From: Omphalotus guepiniiformis
Taxonomy: Eukaryota; Basidiomycota; Agaricomycetes; Agaricales; Omphalotaceae
Length of the DNA: 64,000 bases
Direction of reading: 5' to 3'
NCBI GenBank assembly: GCA_028554645.1
Contig: JAQOOI010000070.1
Location: forward strand, 1,798,001 to 1,862,000
Each line of letters opens with the position of its first letter. The first letter of the stretch is position 1. Below, piece by piece: positions 55,570-64,000 of the stretch. The translations under genes were made by a program, and so were the position numbers. Under the pieces are notes generated by a model, which made no database searches, had not been told where the DNA came from, and was given only the letters and a program-made list of their open reading frames with translations.

Positions 55570-57052
55570 ATGCCAGCAACTCGAGCCAACACCCCCACGT
55601 TCGAAACTGAATACCCCCTTCCGGCACCATTCGGACGTCCGGAACCTGAACCCCGCGTAAAGCCTGCATTGCCTCGAAGGAAGACACCGGAGAATGCGGA
55701 GGAGTTTGATAGAATAAAATTGGCGATTGCCATGGGTAAGTTTTTTCTGTCCGCGGATGTCCGATACTCAATGTCCTTTTTAGTTGAACAGGAGGAGGAT
55801 AGGGAGTGGGCCGAATACGACAAGGCAAAGAATGAGTGGACAGAGGAAGTCCGGAGGATTCAGGAGTGGCGTCAGGAGGCGCAAGAGAAGTGGAGGGCGG
55901 AGGAGCGAGAACGAAGGAGGAGAGAAGTTGAGGAGGCACAGAGAATTTTGGATGAGGAGAAACGGAGGGCCGAGGAGGAGAGTGAGGCGGAGGAGGAGAG
56001 GAAAGCCAGGAGGGCTATTGAGAAGGCCGAGGAAGCAAGGAGAAGGAAGGAGAAGAGGGACAGAAAGAGGAAAGCGCAAGAGGAACCGGAGGCCGGTGGG
56101 TCTCCTAAGAGAAAGAGAAAAAATGTGGTATCAGCGGTACGTGAACAAACATGAGTATTGGACTAGATTTATAACAAAATTTTAGTCTATTGTAATTTCA
56201 GATGGAGAAGAAGAAGAAGAGACCGGAGGTCCGAGCTCCCGACCCGCATGCCTGCAGTGTCGGGCACGACACTATCAATGTTCCGGGCGACCTCGGAACA
56301 CAAAATCTACTTCCTGCGACGAATGCAGGAAGCAAAAATCAAGATGCTCGTTTTCGGAGCGAGTCGGCGCTCCGAGCACCACCACCACTTCCCTATCTCC
56401 GGCTTCCCTCGAGCTGCTCATGCAGCAAAATGAAGAAATACTATCCCGGTTAGCTAGGTTAGAGAAGAAGGTCGAGGGACGAGCAGGAGAGCCTCGGGAC
56501 TCCGCGGAGCTCTCCGACTTGGACTTGGTGAACCGGCGGATCGATGACGTTGACGCCGCCGTCTACTCAACTAGAGAAGAGGTCTCTAGTTGGGGTGTAT
56601 TCTTGGCGGAACGGACCCGCGACTGGGCCCTTGCCTTGGGAATGGCAATGGGTGCCACGACTCCTGTTCAGGGGTCCTATATCATGAACCAGGCGATAAT
56701 CAACGCCTCGATCCGGCTCGCCGAAATGGGCCGGGAATTACACTTTGCTTGGGAGCGCGACCAAGCAGAGCGATCGGATGCCCGTCCGGAGGTGCGAGAG
56801 CCGACGTTGCCTAGTGTCATGAACAGTAGGATGGTGCAAGGAGTACTGGGCGGAGAGGCCGCTCAGTTGACTGAGTTTTTTGAGCAGGTGGACGAGATCT
56901 GTACGGGGCTCCGAGAAGTACCGGCAGAGAGGATCAGAGAAGAAGAGGAAACGAATACTCGCTATACCGCGGAGGAGCGAAAGATGTTCGCTGAAAGGCG
57001 AAAAGAAATTGAAAGACGACGGGAAGAGCGAGGAGGTCCGAGTAGGACATGA
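55570..57052 (+). CDS. Zn2Cys6 coiled-coil protein encoded antisense at the 3' side of a gypsy element
   Basis: Three exons, join(55570..55735,55784..56136,56186..57052), all GT-AG and in phase, give 461 residues. It starts MPATRANTPTFE. Residues of exon 2 form a long charged helix rich in Glu/Arg/Lys, ending in a basic PKRKRKN (possible nuclear localisation signal). Exon 3 opens with CLQCRARHYQCSG...CDECRKQKSRC; the spacing CX2CX6CX11CX2CX6C is the fungal Gal4-type binuclear zinc cluster. A leucine-spaced coiled coil (LELLMQQNEEILSRLARLEKKV) follows, as in dimerising Zn2Cys6 factors. The C terminus is helical and charged. It probably binds DNA. Whether it belongs to the transposon or is a captured host gene is unknown. 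Confidence 0.72.
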
Positions 57053-57258
57053 ATAGAGAAGGAGTTGTAGATAGAAAAGAAAAAAGAACTTGTATATAAT
57101 ATGTCTTTTGTTTTGTTTTTCTTGATAGCTTTTGTTTTGTTTTGTATAAAGAAATGTCTGTTTTTTATAACGAGATAAGCGTGATAGAAAGAGAGAGAGC
57201 AAAAGGGATAGAGAGAAAGAAAGAAACACCAAGACCGTCAACGTCCGAGGACGTCCGA

Positions 57259-60200
57259 TCAGATTGTCAACTTCGACAGAGGTCCAGGTTTGTCCGGATA
57301 TCGGACATGGAACTCCTGGATGTAGTCTTCAGCTGTGAGTTCATCAGCTAAGACCCATGAAAATTCTTCATCCGTCCCTTCATAACCAAGCCATTGCACA
57401 TAGTACAATAGCGGACACTTTCGGCGTCTCCGGTCCAGCTTGGAATCCAGTATCTGAGCAATCTCGTATTCAACTTCACCGTTGACCTCAACCGGCGGAG
57501 GCGGAGGTTGTGAACGGTTAGGAATGGTGTTGGGAGGTGCTGGTTCGAGTTGAGAGACATGGAATACTGGATGTACGGACCGGAGGTAGTCCGGAAGCTG
57601 TAGTGTATAAGCAAGGTTACTAGGTCGAGCTAGTATTTTGAATGGACCTAAATATTTCTCGGAAAATTTAGCTGTAGGACGAGTAGAACGAATGTGCTTA
57701 GCGTTAAGATATACTTCTGAGCCAATGGGCAGTTCCGGAGCCGAGGACCTCCGCCGGTCAGCTTGTTCCTTGTAACGAGTCTGAGCGAGAGTAATCTCAT
57801 CGCGTAGAAAAGCATGGAGCTCATCAAGGTTGACCACAAACTGTCGAGCCCGGTCGGATGCGAGGTCGTATTCCGGATGTATTGAAAGGTTTGGGTGATA
57901 ACCTTTGTTGGCAAAGAAGGGTGAAATACCAGTGGAGCTGTTCGGAGCGTTATTGTGTCAAAAGTAGGAATAAAAATGGCTTGCTTAGATGCCCTGTCTA
58001 CCACGACTAGAATGGCTGTAAAGCCATGAGAGTTCGGAAGTTGTTCAATGAAGTCCATAGATATGGAATCCCAAGGACGTTCCGGAACTGGGAGAGGTTG
58101 CAGAAGACCATAAGGACGGTGTCTACGGCTCTTGTTGCGACCGCAAACAGTGCAGGATTGCACGTAGGACCGGACGAACTCTCGGATCCGAGGCCAGGTA
58201 TACTGTCTTCGGATGACCTCGAGTGTCCGGTTCTGCCCAAAGTGTCCCGAGAGTGGATGGTCATGGAAATATCGAAGTACCTGAAGCCGTAAGTCACCCG
58301 AATCTGGAACATAGATGCGACCGTCGAGCCGGAGTTGTCCGGAGTTGTCTAAAGTCCAACGTTTGTTAGCATCATCATTGGCAAGTGACATACCTGCCTT
58401 GGACTCCGAGTCTGAAGCTAGTGATTCTCGGATCGACTGGTGTAGTTTGTCGAGGTCCATAATGATACTAGCGCGAAGGACTGGACCTTCTAGGAAGGTT
58501 GCTCGAAGTGAAGTCGATAGTTGTTCTTGGGTGAAAATCGGTTTCAGATTCTGTGGATTGACCGTAGCGTAAGTGCTATCTCCCTCTTTTGGGTAGACGT
58601 CCCAACGTCGAGTCAGAGCGTCAGGTTTTGCTCCGAGGCGTCCCGGTCGGAACCGGATTACCATATTAAAGTGAGACAAGTATTCACTCCATCTAACCTG
58701 TCGGCGCGTCAAGACCTTGGTAGTACTGAAGTACTCCAAGTTCTTATGATCTGTGACCACGTCGACCGGCGTTGCGGAGCCCTCCAAGTAATGCCGCCAG
58801 TGTTGGAAAGATTCAAAGATGGCGAGGAGCTCCTTGTCGTGGGTGTCGTAGTTGAGCTCGGCGGCATGAAGGGTCCGAGACAGGAATGCGACTGGATGGA
58901 TTTCTCCATCGTCCATACGAAGTGAAAGAATTGCCGCTATAGCGTAGTCCGAGGCGTCCGTTTCCAGGACTATCTGTCGGTCAGGTTCCCAGTGAGTTAA
59001 AACAGGAGCAGAAAGAAAAGCAGATTTAAGTGAATCAAAAGAATGTTGACACTCCTCGGACCATTTCCAAGGAATACCTTTGCGAGTAAGACGAGTTAGT
59101 GGAACCACGATACCAGAATAATTGAAAATGAAACGGCGGTAGAAATTGCAGAAACCAAGGAAGGACTGAATGTCTTTGATGCGTCCCGGTCGAGGAAGGG
59201 GCCAATCGATGATGGCCTTAACCTTCTCCTCGGACATCCGAAGACCGTCCGGTGACAGAATGTAACCGAGGTATTCAACAGTTTCGGAGTCGAAGACACA
59301 TTTGTTGGGATTGCAGAATAAGCCGTGCTTCCGGAGGCGTCGGAGAACTTCGCGGACATGTTTTCGATGGTCTGCTCGGTTGTCCGAATAGATTAGAACA
59401 TCGTCCAGGTAGACAATAACGTAGACATCTAGTAAGTCGGCAAATATTTCATTTACAAACCGTTGAAAAGCCGCCGGAGCATTGGTTAGTCCCTCGGGAA
59501 TGACCTTCCATTCGTAAGAGCCGTATCTGGTGCGGAAAGCAGTTTTCCATTCATCTCCCTCGGCGATCCGGACCAAGTGGTAAGCATGTCGAAGATCAAG
59601 CTTGGTATAGATTTTCGCCTTTTTAGGAGCGTCGAGGAGGTCGGAAATTAATGGTAAAGGATACCGGTCCTTGCGGGTAATCTTGTTCAAGCCACGAAAA
59701 TCTACACAGAGACGGAGTGAGCCATTCTTTTTAGGAACAAACAATACCGGCGCTCCATGTTTAGATGAAGAGGTCGTAATGAATCCGTTGGTGAGATGCT
59801 TGTCCAAGAAAGCCCTAAGGGCCTCTAGTTCCTTCGCGGACAGTGGGTAAACACGTCCGAGAGGAGGTTCAGCACCGTCCTCTAAGTCGATTTTAAGGTC
59901 GTAAGGGCGGTACGGTGGTAAGACTTCTGAAAGACCTTCATCAAAAACGTCAGCAAAATCGTGATACTCTTCCGGTATTCCGGAGAGATCAACAGGTGAA
60001 TGGATAGATGCTGCGTTACCAGTAACGGAGGCAACCGGACGTCCGTAGATCACAATGGGATCTTGTCCAGCTTCCTTGCAAGCCCGTATGAATGCTGCAG
60101 CACCAATAAAAGCAATATCCGGATCCGACGGGTCCGAAATTCTTGCTCCCATTTGCGTGACGGTTGGATATGAGTAGATGGGTTCAAAGGGAAAGTTCGC

Positions 60201-60785
60201 CTTCCGAGGACGAGGACGAGAGGTAGGTGTCGGAGATGCGTCGATGGACGCGACCTCAACCGGAGTTGAAGATGCAGCCTGCGGAATGGGAGATGGAACT
60301 GTTTGGTCAGTGTTTCGGAATGAAATAACTCCTGTGACCCAGTCAACCAACGGGTTGTAGCAGGTGAGAAAGTTGTATCCTAAAACAGCTTTACAAGACG
60401 AATCCAAAGAAGTGACAAAAAAGTCAAGAGACAAGGTCTCCCCGGAAGGAAATTGAACTGGTAAAGTAACTAGCTCTTCAATTAATGAAGAAGCGGTTGA
60501 ACCATCAAGAAGGCGTAGTCGAACCGGAGGAACCGGAGTTACCGGAAGAAAATAATCATGAACAAATTTTGAATCGAGGAAACTATGAGAAGAACCAGAA
60601 TCAAGTAACGTAGAAAATTTCAAAAATGAAGTAGACTGATTTTCGGGCTCCCTAACGAGGCCCTTGAGGCCCGAGGAGCTCCGATCGATACAAAGTGGTA
60701 ATACAAGTGAATCAGAGTGGTGTAAAAGAGCGGACGCGTTGAGAGTAACCTCGGAGATGACACGATCGTGGCCAACGCAACCCAA
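57259..60785 (-). pseudogene. pol: Pol of the defective gypsy element
   Basis: Protease LLDSGSSHS, RT YLDDVLIYSD, RNase H ETDASDYAIA and the integrase zinc domain (HDHPLSGHFGQ...CTVCGRNK) are intact in the 57648-60785 block. After MDFIEQLPNS and FIPTFDTI the frame jumps directly to sequence that normally follows the catalytic core. The second Asp and the Glu of the D,D-E triad are missing (roughly 80-90 codons), and the frame shifts. The remaining C terminus with its chromodomain is open at 57259-57837 (YEIAQILDSKLDRRRRKCPLLYYVQW). Integrase is therefore inactive. Confidence 0.85.
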
Positions 60786-60814
60786 ATTTCGTGTCGAGGC
60801 ATCTGGGCTGCGGA

Positions 60815-62452
60815 CTATTTTTCCGACTCCTTTGGAGTCAGTTTGGGGTCCTCCGAAGTTACCTCCGAAGCTCGTCCACGAGCCTCGTTCAACTTCTTCC
60901 GCTTATCACAATTATCCATAGTATGATTACCTCCACAAAAGAAACATAACTTCAACTTCCGGCGCCTGTCCTTCTCCGCCTGCGTCAACTTCCCATCCTT
61001 CCCTAGCCTATCCGCGTATGGTTTTGGCGTGGTCGAAGAGGAATTTGTCTTGCCGGAGTTAGAACCGGAGCCAGAACCAGAACTAGATCCGGAGTTTCCG
61101 GAGTACGAGCGGTTGTTAGAGGAAGAGGAGGGCTTGTTGGGATTGCCACTCTTCTTCTTCTGCGAGCCAGATTGTGAAGTGGAGGAGCCACTTCCGGAGT
61201 TCCCGGAGCCTCCACCAGACGTCCGTTGTTCTCGCTGCTTTTCAGCAGAGCAAGCCCAGTAACGAGCATCGATCTTGGTGGCCTCTTTCCGGGTCCCCTG
61301 ATAGGTTTTCGGATACTCGATCCGCATTAGTTCGTCCTTAATACGAGATGGCAAACCTTGATAATAGGCCCAACATAAAGCAGCTTGATCCCAAAGAACC
61401 ATCGCTGCGTAGGCTCCGAACTTTACATTGTAATTACGGATTCGATCCGTATCCCTCATTTTGAGCCCACTGAGGCGTTGCTCAGCCTCCGCTTCCATAT
61501 CGTACTCTCCGAAATTTTCCATCAGCTCCTGCATGAAGGCCTGATAATTGACCATCCATGCCGGAGGATCGTCCGGATCCGGGTTCAGAAGCTCTGGCTG
61601 GAAATATTCCAGAGCTGATCCAGACAAATAAGAGAGCGCAAAAGTGATCTTACGATCGTCAGAAGAGAAATATTGAGGCCGATCTGAGTGGTGAAGGGCC
61701 AAGGAAATGATGAAGTTTCGGAGCTTCCGCGGGTCCGAGCCGTCAAAAACGTCTGGCTCCTTCAAGCGCGATTTGCTCTCCGGAGCTGCGGATGCCTGTG
61801 TATTAAATGCCCTAGCCATGTTAGTAAAACCAGCCATGCTAGTGGTAAGAAACTCCTGCATCATCCGCCTAAAATCTTCATCACCGGTGCCACCGGTACC
61901 CCCGGAAGGTTCCCCAGGACCTCCAGGACCACCCGGTCCACCGCCACCATTTCCACCTGGTCCTCCAGGCCCGCCAGGTCCACCCGGACCTCCATGGCCT
62001 GGTCCACCACCACCATTACCTTCATCGCCTTCTCCAGGATCCCCACCATTACCTCCTATTCCTTCTGGCTGATCACCAGCCTCTCCTTCCGTCGCCGCTG
62101 CGATAATGTCATCGTCTTCGTCATTCGGCTCTTCAGGAGCAGTGTCGGACATGTCTTCATGTATCGGTAAAACTCCCGGCATTGTGGAAGTTCGACGAGT
62201 CGGAGTTACCGGAGGATTTCGAAAACCAGGCAAATGACCTGGTGAAAATAATGTTGATAAAACCGGAGGTTGTTGAGAAAGGCGTGAGCCTCGGCTTGGT
62301 GAGACGAATTCGCTTGCGCGAACTGAGTAAAGACCGGATCTCCGCCGCTCACGAAGAGCATTGGGATCGCGACCTTGGTAAAATGGTGCGTGAGACTGTG
62401 AAGCCTCAAGTAAGGGGTTTGTAGGATGTTGTGACATGATCAATAGCAGCAC
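60815..62452 (-). CDS. gag: Gag protein of the defective gypsy element
   Basis: 545 residues. A Gly/Pro-rich collagen-like stretch of about 60 residues (positions about 130-190) precedes the capsid-like region (FDGSDPRKLRNFI, SALEYFQPE, GLKMRDTDRIRNYN). A Ser/Gly-rich linker follows, then the knuckle CFFCGGNHTMDNC (CX2CX3HX4C). The stop TAG follows GAA AAA. Pol is in the -1 frame and open from this point, so slippage on the A-run is possible. Confidence 0.85.
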   Translation of the reverse strand: MLLLIMSQHPTNPLLEASQSHAPFYQGRDPNALRERRRSGLYSVRASEFVSPSRGSRLSQQPPVLSTLFSPGHLPGFRNPPVTPTRRTSTMPGVLPIHEDMSDTAPEEPNDEDDDIIAAATEGEAGDQPEGIGGNGGDPGEGDEGNGGGGPGHGGPGGPGGPGGPGGNGGGGPGGPGGPGEPSGGTGGTGDEDFRRMMQEFLTTSMAGFTNMARAFNTQASAAPESKSRLKEPDVFDGSDPRKLRNFIISLALHHSDRPQYFSSDDRKITFALSYLSGSALEYFQPELLNPDPDDPPAWMVNYQAFMQELMENFGEYDMEAEAEQRLSGLKMRDTDRIRNYNVKFGAYAAMVLWDQAALCWAYYQGLPSRIKDELMRIEYPKTYQGTRKEATKIDARYWACSAEKQREQRTSGGGSGNSGSGSSTSQSGSQKKKSGNPNKPSSSSNNRSYSGNSGSSSGSGSGSNSGKTNSSSTTPKPYADRLGKDGKLTQAEKDRRRKLKLCFFCGGNHTMDNCDKRKKLNEARGRASEVTSEDPKLTPKESEK

Positions 62453-62471
62453 AGAGAAGAGTTTTAAATAC

Positions 62472-63010
62472 TGTTAAGTCCGTGCGGACTAGAGACGGTA
62501 AGAGAGCGAGGACCTCCGAGGAGGTCCGAGAGAAGGAGTCGAAAGGAACAAGACAAGATAACCAGGAGCTCCGAATTGCTCCGGCAACAAGACTTCACCC
62601 GGTAGGCAGTATTATTTCAATACTGCCCCCCGTGCTGCACCCGGATTGGAAGTCCGAGGAGAGATGAGAGTTTAGACGAGAAATTCAAGATAGTCGTCCA
62701 GAGACTAATTTGATTTAAAACTAAAGTATGTACAGTACAAACGTGAAGTATTTATATGAGTATTCTACCGGAGATACTCGGAGTAAATAAACAATAGTGT
62801 GAGAAAGAGTGAAACAAAAGAACAATAAGGACATGGAACGTCGGAGACGTTCGGATGTCCGGAGTAAAAAAGAATAATAAGAGCGAATAGGAAACCGTGA
62901 ATTTGTAAAGTGAACCATATGGAAAGATTGAATAGATGTCAGGAAGAAGAAATCAAAGAAGTTCTAGAAACCGGAGGTCTGACCCGGAGTTCCGGCGCAT
63001 AGCTGTAACA
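62472..63010 (-). repeat. Putative 5' LTR of the defective gypsy element
   Basis: A 539-bp non-coding segment between gag and the pogo-like fragment. On the minus strand it starts TGTTACAG and ends CTTAACA (terminal TGTTA/TAACA inverted repeat), as expected of an LTR. No second copy is in the window, so the boundaries rest on the termini and on where the pogo-like reading frame is lost. Confidence 0.6.
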
Positions 63011-63573
63011 GAGGTGGATGGAGTGTGGCCATGGCTTCAATATTGGTCGCATGCGTGTCTGTACTGTCTGTCTCAGAGTCGTTGTCATCGGATGACAATG
63101 ACAAATCTGCAGTTGAGGACTGATAGTCAGAGTCGTTGCTGTTGTCACTGTCTTCATTGACTGAATCTTCGTTCACGCTAGACTCCATTGTAAAATGAGT
63201 CTGAGGCCCGAAAATGTCATCATCGGATGAAACATCATATGCTCTTGGAAGTCGTGTTGGGAACGTGGCAGGAACATGCATGGTGGTGGATGATGCTTTA
63301 CTAGGTGCAAAGTCAGATTCTTTGAAGATTCCTGGGTCTAGTGGTCTGATCCCTGAATTTTTCCAGGCTTTGAGAATCGTGTTTGGGACAAAGGAGATTT
63401 TGCCTGCTGCCATGTACTCCTTTACAACATCTGCAAGCTGAATCCCTTCTCCCGTCTCATTGAGAATCAGGTCACAGCGTTTAAACCATGCGCTCTGCAA
63501 GGGGCTGAAGCAACCAACATCAAGAGGCTGGAGCCGATGCGTTGTTGCGTCAAAAAGCCTTTCAGTGCTGAAA
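63011..63573 (-). pseudogene. DDE (pogo-like) transposase fragment, upstream half of the split gene
   Basis: Encodes the end of a DDE_1-type endonuclease domain (THRLQPLDVGCFSPLQSAW, then VVKEYMAAGKIS, AWKNSGIRPLDPGIF) and an acidic Ser/Asp-rich linker, and loses its frame at the LTR boundary 63010. An AG acceptor lies near 63574 (ctgatag in sense). The D and E catalytic residues would lie upstream and are not seen in 63574-64000. Confidence 0.75.
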
Positions 63574-64000
63574 TCTATCAGATTGAAGTAAATATGGAAT
63601 GTTCAAGCATTGAAAACTGAACATAAAGGACTAGAGTCACCCCAGACTGCTAGTTAAGACATGAAACATACTTGTACTCACAATACCTAAGTGTAGTGTT
63701 TGCTACAGTACTAGATCTGGTGCTAAGCAACTGTGACCAATGGGTTATACAAAGAGATACTAGTTATGCCTCTCCAGATGTGTTGGAATTCCAATGTTCC
63801 ATACCAGATTGAGTTGGTCAGACCCACCCTCTAATAACTAGAGACTCTACCAAGTGTTGTTGACTGTAATCCAAGGGGTTGATGGATTTTCACTTCAATT
63901 GAACAACTATCTAAGTCCTTTGGACTGATCAAAAGTTCCAGCTGGTCTTGCTAACTAAGTTGGCACTACAAGATTGAATGCTGAGAATATGGGCAATCCT
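63574..64000. other. Right-edge stretch without recognised gene
   Basis: No clear coding frame. It may be intron, or sequence inserted upstream of the transposase fragment. It contains many ctagtt/actagt-like short motifs but no mapped repeat. Confidence 0.4.

Larger units (their letters stand above)
55399..63010 (-). mobile_element. Defective Ty3/gypsy element with an antisense accessory gene
   Basis: The minus-strand element has a 5' LTR (62472-63010), gag (62452-60815), pol (60785-57259) and a region of about 1.8 kb downstream of pol that carries an opposite-strand gene. No 3' LTR matching 62472-63010 was found. The left end is lost at the junction with the chromovirus fragment at 55398. 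The integrase core is deleted. Confidence 0.75.

Noticed and set aside
61880..62080. Pro/Gly-rich plus-strand frame resembling collagen
   Set aside because: It is the antisense of the Gly-rich segment of gag and not a separate gene.
1..64000. CRISPR arrays, bacterial operons, rRNA or tRNA genes
   Set aside because: The sequence is eukaryotic and intron-rich. No spaced direct-repeat array, rRNA segment or convincing tRNA A/B-box pair was recognised by eye.

Overview
The window is nuclear DNA from a filamentous basidiomycete, most likely a mushroom-forming agaricomycete. The evidence is many 50-65 nt GT-AG introns, a fused aminodeoxychorismate synthase, an agaricomycete-type sesquiterpene synthase, a GH131 glucanase, a tandem family of intron-rich P450s, and Ty3/gypsy chromoviruses with chromodomain integrases. 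All gene models below were read by eye. P450 exon phases were checked by exon lengths and junction codons; no database search was run.

Left third (1-23,550), a sesquiterpenoid-type cluster. It begins with the 3' part of aminodeoxychorismate synthase (1-2190). Next come two close P450 paralogues on the minus strand (2839-4822 and 6161-8163), a sesquiterpene synthase on the plus strand (8980-10214), two more distant P450s on the minus strand (12733-14892 and 16307-18433), and a secreted GH131 protein (18954-20075). A fifth P450 starts at 30455 and ends at 22370, and a sixth is a truncated pseudogene (30735-31977). P450s 1, 2 and 5 share identical internal exon lengths, including a 19-nt microexon that encodes the I-helix oxygen-activation motif. 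Terpene synthase plus P450s suggests a cyclised and then oxidised sesquiterpenoid; the product cannot be read from the sequence. Smaller elements sit between the genes: a 1430-bp terminal-inverted-repeat element with a 7-bp target duplication (10483-11912), a 143-bp hairpin MITE (12453-12595), inverted-repeat arms at 2276-2598 and 20759-21047, and tandem relics of P450 5' ends (4830-5600).

Middle (23,555-47,072). A very young 6077-bp chromovirus (23555-29631; LTRs differ at one of 209 bases; 5-bp target duplication) interrupts exon 3 of the fifth P450. A decayed gypsy element lies at 36731-43935 (minus), with three in-frame TGA stops in pol. Beside it is a multi-exon gene of unknown function (33448-36545). 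An intact six-exon medium-chain dehydrogenase/quinone-oxidoreductase-like gene lies at 45662-47072.

Right quarter (47,677-64,000), nested transposons. A pogo-like DDE transposase gene is split into 47677-48323 and 63011-63573, with 14.7 kb of LTR retrotransposon sequence between the halves. The insert holds a near-intact chromovirus (48324-54593), a second truncated copy sharing its LTR (54594-55398), and a gypsy element (to 63010) with a deletion in the integrase core. Downstream of that element's pol, in antisense, lies a three-exon gene for a Gal4-type Zn2Cys6 coiled-coil protein (55570-57052). It is the most unusual coding feature seen here.
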